NCBI GenBank assembly: GCA_900768635.1
Contig: CAAGDP010000231.1
Coordinates: 1 to 38,344, forward strand
Direction: 5' to 3'
DNA: 38,344 nucleotides
Origin: Enterobacterales bacterium
GTDB taxonomy: Bacteria > Pseudomonadota > Gammaproteobacteria > Enterobacterales > Succinivibrionaceae
Part shown: positions 35,769-38,344 of the stretch, one piece after another
How the letters are laid out: the number at the start of each line of letters is the position of its first letter
Numbering within the stretch: the first letter of the stretch is position 1
Translations under genes and position numbers: made by a program
The notes under the pieces: generated by a model
What the model was told of the DNA's origin: nothing
The model's input: only the letters and a program-made list of their open reading frames with translations
The model's database searches: none

Positions 35769-37757
35769 ATGACTGATGAGCTCCGGGAAATTCTTACAGT
35801 TTGGCTGGGAAATGGAATAACAGGTGCGGGAAGTCTTTTGCTTGCATCCCGGGTAAAACCCGCCGGGTTTAAGAAATTTCCCGGTATCCGGAATTTGCTC
35901 TGGAGTTTTTCCCTGATCTCAGTACCTTTCTACATTCTGCTTCTTTTTTCAGGTAAGCTTTGGTTTTCAGCTCTGTTGTTTCTGGCGGTTATGCTGACTC
36001 TTGTTCTGATCAGCAACAGTAAGTATAAAAGTCTTCGTGAACCTCTTTTATTTTCTGATTATGACTATTTTACTGATGCTTTCAGATTTCCCCGGTTATA
36101 TTTTCCCTTTTTAGGAATATCCGGCTTTACGGGGATCTTACTGGGAATTTTCGGAGTACTGTGGGGGTATGGGGCAGATGATTTTTATCCCGGAGCTTAT
36201 GCATGGAGTATTCAGGTAAAATTCATATGCCTGATGATTATGGTATACAGCCTGGTTGCATTTTACTGCGGTAAGAGGCGAAAAAATCTTTCATTTCAAC
36301 CGGAAAAAGATTTGGCCCATTTGGGTTTTGTCCTTTTTCTCTGGTGTTATTTCCTGGAATATCTTCAAAAACCTCAGGTAGTTTCTCCTTTTGCAACTTT
36401 AACTGAAAAAAGCGCTGAGAGTATTTCAGAATATAAGGTTTGTGATAATACCGGTGATAACAATATTGATGCTCCTGCTCTTTACCGGGAGGCGGACAAC
36501 CATCCTCGGGATCATAAAAAATCCCCGGAAAGTCTTCCCGATCTGATAGCTGTTCAAAGTGAATCTTTTTTTGATCCCCGGGAGTATCTCAATCAGTCTT
36601 TCATTTTATCTCATCAGACTGTTGCCGATATTTCAGAGATCGTAAAAGCAAAAGAGAATCCGGTAAATTACAAGAACCCTCTGAAATACTTTGATATTAT
36701 TACCCGTCAAGCCCGCTATCGGGGGGAAGTGAAGGTTCCTGCTTTTGGGGCTAATACCATCCGCACTGAATTTTCTGTTCTTACCGGAATTGCTCCTGAA
36801 CAGATGGCCGGCCATCAGTTCAGCCCTTACCAGATTATGTCCGGGAAAGATTTTCATCTACCCTCGGTCGTAAATTATCTTAAGTCTCTGGGGTATTACA
36901 CTGTGGCTTTTCACCCGTTTCATAAAGGTTTTTATCACCGGGATATTATTTTCAGGAAGTGGGGTTTTGATGAATTCCGGGGTATGGAATCCTTTAATCA
37001 GAATGATTATTCCGGGGCTTATGTGGGAGATATTCCTTTGGCACAACAGGTTATCTCCTTCGTAAAATCTTATGATAATAACAAGGATCCCTGCGGGATA
37101 ACCAGTTCCTGCCCATGGCCGAATTTCGGCAAATCAACAGATCCTGCCCATCATTTATCTCTTCAGCTGGAAGGTAAAGCAACTATTGCACGTAAACCAC
37201 TTTTTGTATTCGTTATAACCATGGAAAATCATGGACCTCTCCATCTGGAAAAAGTTGAGGAAAAGGATTATCTCACATTTATAGGTAAAGAGGGGAAGTT
37301 GCGGGATCACGATCTTACTGCCTACCTGCGTCATCTTGTTCATGCCGATGGTATGATCAGGGATATGGTTACCTGTCTGGAAGAGAGAGACAGACCTTCA
37401 TCCCTGTTATTTTACGGAGATCATGTACCTATATTACCTGATCTTTATGCCAGGGCAGGATTTCCTGAGGGAAAAGTTCCCTATTTTATCTGGGATAATC
37501 CGGCTTTTGTCCAAATAAGAGAAAGCAGGGAATATGAGGGGATAATCAGATCAGATGAAAGAAAAACTTCTGATCTGAATAAAGTAAATGTCCCTGATCA
37601 TAAAACTTCCTGCAATGATTTATCTTCGGTAACTTCTGATTCCTCAGGGGATGATATGTCTGGAAATAATAATAACCGGGAATATTCCATAAACGGGAAA
37701 AACAGATTGGATCTGCCTGCCGGGGATTTAGTTAAGCTGTGGCTGAATATTCCGTAA
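35769..37757 (+). CDS. LtaS/OpgB-like membrane phosphotransferase (alkaline phosphatase superfamily, sulfatase fold)
   Basis: 662 residues. The N-terminal third has about five hydrophobic segments (to about residue 205). The rest is a periplasmic sulfatase-fold domain. Metal and catalytic positions can be read as E265 (VQSESFF), T330 in NTIRTEF (the place of the LtaS nucleophile threonine, TxxxEF), ENHGPLH, and D551/H552 in GDHVPILPD. Family members (LtaS, OpgB, EptA) move phosphoglycerol or phosphoethanolamine from a phospholipid to a polymer or lipid. Here it may decorate the capsule or its lipid anchor. About 45 residues near the C-terminus (605-650) are Ser/Asn/Asp-rich and look disordered. 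It is the last capsule-locus gene and is coupled to the SDR. A true sulfatase is unlikely, since no CxPxR motif is present. Confidence 0.82.
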   Translation: MTDELREILTVWLGNGITGAGSLLLASRVKPAGFKKFPGIRNLLWSFSLISVPFYILLLFSGKLWFSALLFLAVMLTLVLISNSKYKSLREPLLFSDYDYFTDAFRFPRLYFPFLGISGFTGILLGIFGVLWGYGADDFYPGAYAWSIQVKFICLMIMVYSLVAFYCGKRRKNLSFQPEKDLAHLGFVLFLWCYFLEYLQKPQVVSPFATLTEKSAESISEYKVCDNTGDNNIDAPALYREADNHPRDHKKSPESLPDLIAVQSESFFDPREYLNQSFILSHQTVADISEIVKAKENPVNYKNPLKYFDIITRQARYRGEVKVPAFGANTIRTEFSVLTGIAPEQMAGHQFSPYQIMSGKDFHLPSVVNYLKSLGYYTVAFHPFHKGFYHRDIIFRKWGFDEFRGMESFNQNDYSGAYVGDIPLAQQVISFVKSYDNNKDPCGITSSCPWPNFGKSTDPAHHLSLQLEGKATIARKPLFVFVITMENHGPLHLEKVEEKDYLTFIGKEGKLRDHDLTAYLRHLVHADGMIRDMVTCLEERDRPSSLLFYGDHVPILPDLYARAGFPEGKVPYFIWDNPAFVQIRESREYEGIIRSDERKTSDLNKVNVPDHKTSCNDLSSVTSDSSGDDMSGNNNNREYSINGKNRLDLPAGDLVKLWLNIP

Positions 37758-37907
37758 GATAACTGGCGTGATTAAAAATTGAGAAAGGCAACAGATGGAG
37801 AAGTGCCGGGACTGTAATCTGAAAGTGATGATTATGGGATAATTGTGCTGAAGAGTAAAATTTTACGATCAGGATTTACACTGTCTGACAGCTGTGGAAT
37901 ACAACAA

Positions 37908-37953
37908 AAGCACAATACCACTTCAGAATGTAACTGAGCGATGCATTGTGCTT
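37908..37953 (-). terminator. Hairpin downstream of the minus-strand small gene
   Basis: AAGCACAAT (37908-37916) and ATTGTGCTT (37945-37953) form a nine-base-pair stem with a 28-base loop. On the minus strand the 3' arm runs into TTTTGTTGT. It lies 24 bases after the stop of the 70-residue gene. The long loop makes it a moderate candidate. Confidence 0.45.
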
Positions 37954-37976
37954 AATGAAGTAATAAATCTGCTGAA

Positions 37977-38189
37977 TTACTGTTTTAAGAAGTTCATTAC
38001 TTCTTCTAATGATCTGCCGCTTTTGGCAAAAGCGGCAATAAGTGAATCAGCATCAAGATTACGTCTTTTTTCTTCCAGCTGTTTAAGTTTTGCATTCATG
38101 CTTTCGTAACGCTTGCGAAGACTTTCTAATGATGCTTTGGTTTTTTCAATCTCTGCTTCTAAAGCAGTAACGGATTTAACACGTGCCAT
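37977..38189 (-). CDS. Small coiled-coil protein, DUF4315-like
   Basis: 70 residues, preceded on the minus strand by a clear AGGAG about eight bases before the ATG. Residues 8-45 are a charged coiled coil with regular heptads. The end (DADSLIAAFAKSGRSLEEVMNFLKQ) is a small helical element. This coiled coil plus a short helical end is the layout of DUF4315 proteins, which in Firmicutes occur within conjugative elements. The match is by pattern only. The gene is convergent with the capsule locus and lies 59 bases after another minus-strand gene, so both may belong to a different, possibly mobile, unit. Function unknown. Confidence 0.65.
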   Translation of the reverse strand: MARVKSVTALEAEIEKTKASLESLRKRYESMNAKLKQLEEKRRNLDADSLIAAFAKSGRSLEEVMNFLKQ

Positions 38190-38248
38190 TTTATTTCTCC
38201 TAAAAAAATAATGAGTTAAAAAAACTGTATTAGGTCTAAAATCCCAGC

Positions 38249-38344
38249 TTAGACCTTCTTAAAATTCCAAGGCATAGCCTTTTCAAGAATTGCATTTCTC
38301 TCTTCAGGTTGAATACCCGGAACTGTCAATTTTTCTCGATGCAA
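38249..38344 (-). CDS. 3' end of an unrecognised minus-strand gene (partial)
   Basis: The frame is open from the right window edge to TAA at 38249-38251. It gives 31 residues ending PGIQPEERNAILEKAMPWNFKKV. The amphipathic, proline-containing composition looks like real protein, and the gene would be upstream of and co-transcribed with the 70-residue protein. The family is not recognised from this tail. Confidence 0.5.
   Translation of the reverse strand: MHREKLTVPGIQPEERNAILEKAMPWNFKKV

Noticed and set aside
37894..38109. 71-codon plus-strand frame
   Set aside because: Antisense to the 70-residue coiled-coil gene, which has a clear ribosome site.
1..38344. CRISPR array, complete insertion sequence or prophage
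   Set aside because: No regularly spaced identical repeats, no intact transposase and no phage genes seen; the tandem repeats found are coding and contiguous.

Overview
The window reads as a chromosomal segment of a Gram-negative bacterium, most likely a gammaproteobacterium. RibA is very close to the E. coli type, the serine tRNA encodes its own CCA end, the threonine/serine exporter is split in two as in E. coli YjjP/YjjB, and the locus carries a group 2/3-type (ABC-transporter) capsule export system. I cannot fix the genus; an anaerobic Succinivibrionaceae-like host is only a guess.

Layout. Positions 1-2600 are housekeeping: a possible gene tail, tRNA-Ser(UGA), a two-gene exporter (yjjP, yjjB), a strong shared hairpin, and ribA on the minus strand. 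After an AT-rich leader (2584-3418) a large plus-strand capsule locus fills 3419-37757. It opens with wecB and wecC (UDP-ManNAc, then UDP-ManNAcA). Next come a 2934-residue single-module highly reducing polyketide synthase and a translationally coupled alpha-oxoamine synthase, then the complete export machine (outer-membrane polysaccharide export lipoprotein, KpsM, KpsT, KpsE).

From about 20.0 to 27.8 kb the DNA becomes markedly AT-rich. This part holds a two-domain glycosyltransferase of about 1240 residues, a small rhamnosyltransferase-like glycosyltransferase, an alpha/beta hydrolase-fold protein (possible O-acetyltransferase) and degraded transposase pieces. It looks like an exchangeable serotype-specific cassette. 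From 27.8 kb composition returns to normal with a polysaccharide deacetylase-like protein, a GT-B glycosyltransferase, a CgeB-like glycosyltransferase, a membrane GT2 synthase with large disordered inserts, a short-chain dehydrogenase and an LtaS-like alkaline-phosphatase-superfamily membrane enzyme. The right edge (minus strand) has a small coiled-coil protein resembling DUF4315 of conjugative elements and the tail of another gene.

How it may work together (inference). WecB/WecC supply ManNAcA, the glycosyltransferases build the polymer, and the Kps-type exporter moves it to the surface. The polyketide synthase should make a reduced acyl chain on its own ACP. It has no thioesterase, so the adjacent oxoamine synthase can release the chain by decarboxylative condensation with an amino acid. 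The dehydrogenase near the end could reduce the resulting 3-ketone, and the LtaS-like enzyme could transfer a phospho-group. Together these four genes look like a dedicated route to a sphingoid-like amino-lipid tied to the capsule. This is the most interesting system in the window. Several enzymes also carry Ser/Asn/Thr-rich, sometimes tandemly repeated inserts that interrupt otherwise ordinary folds.
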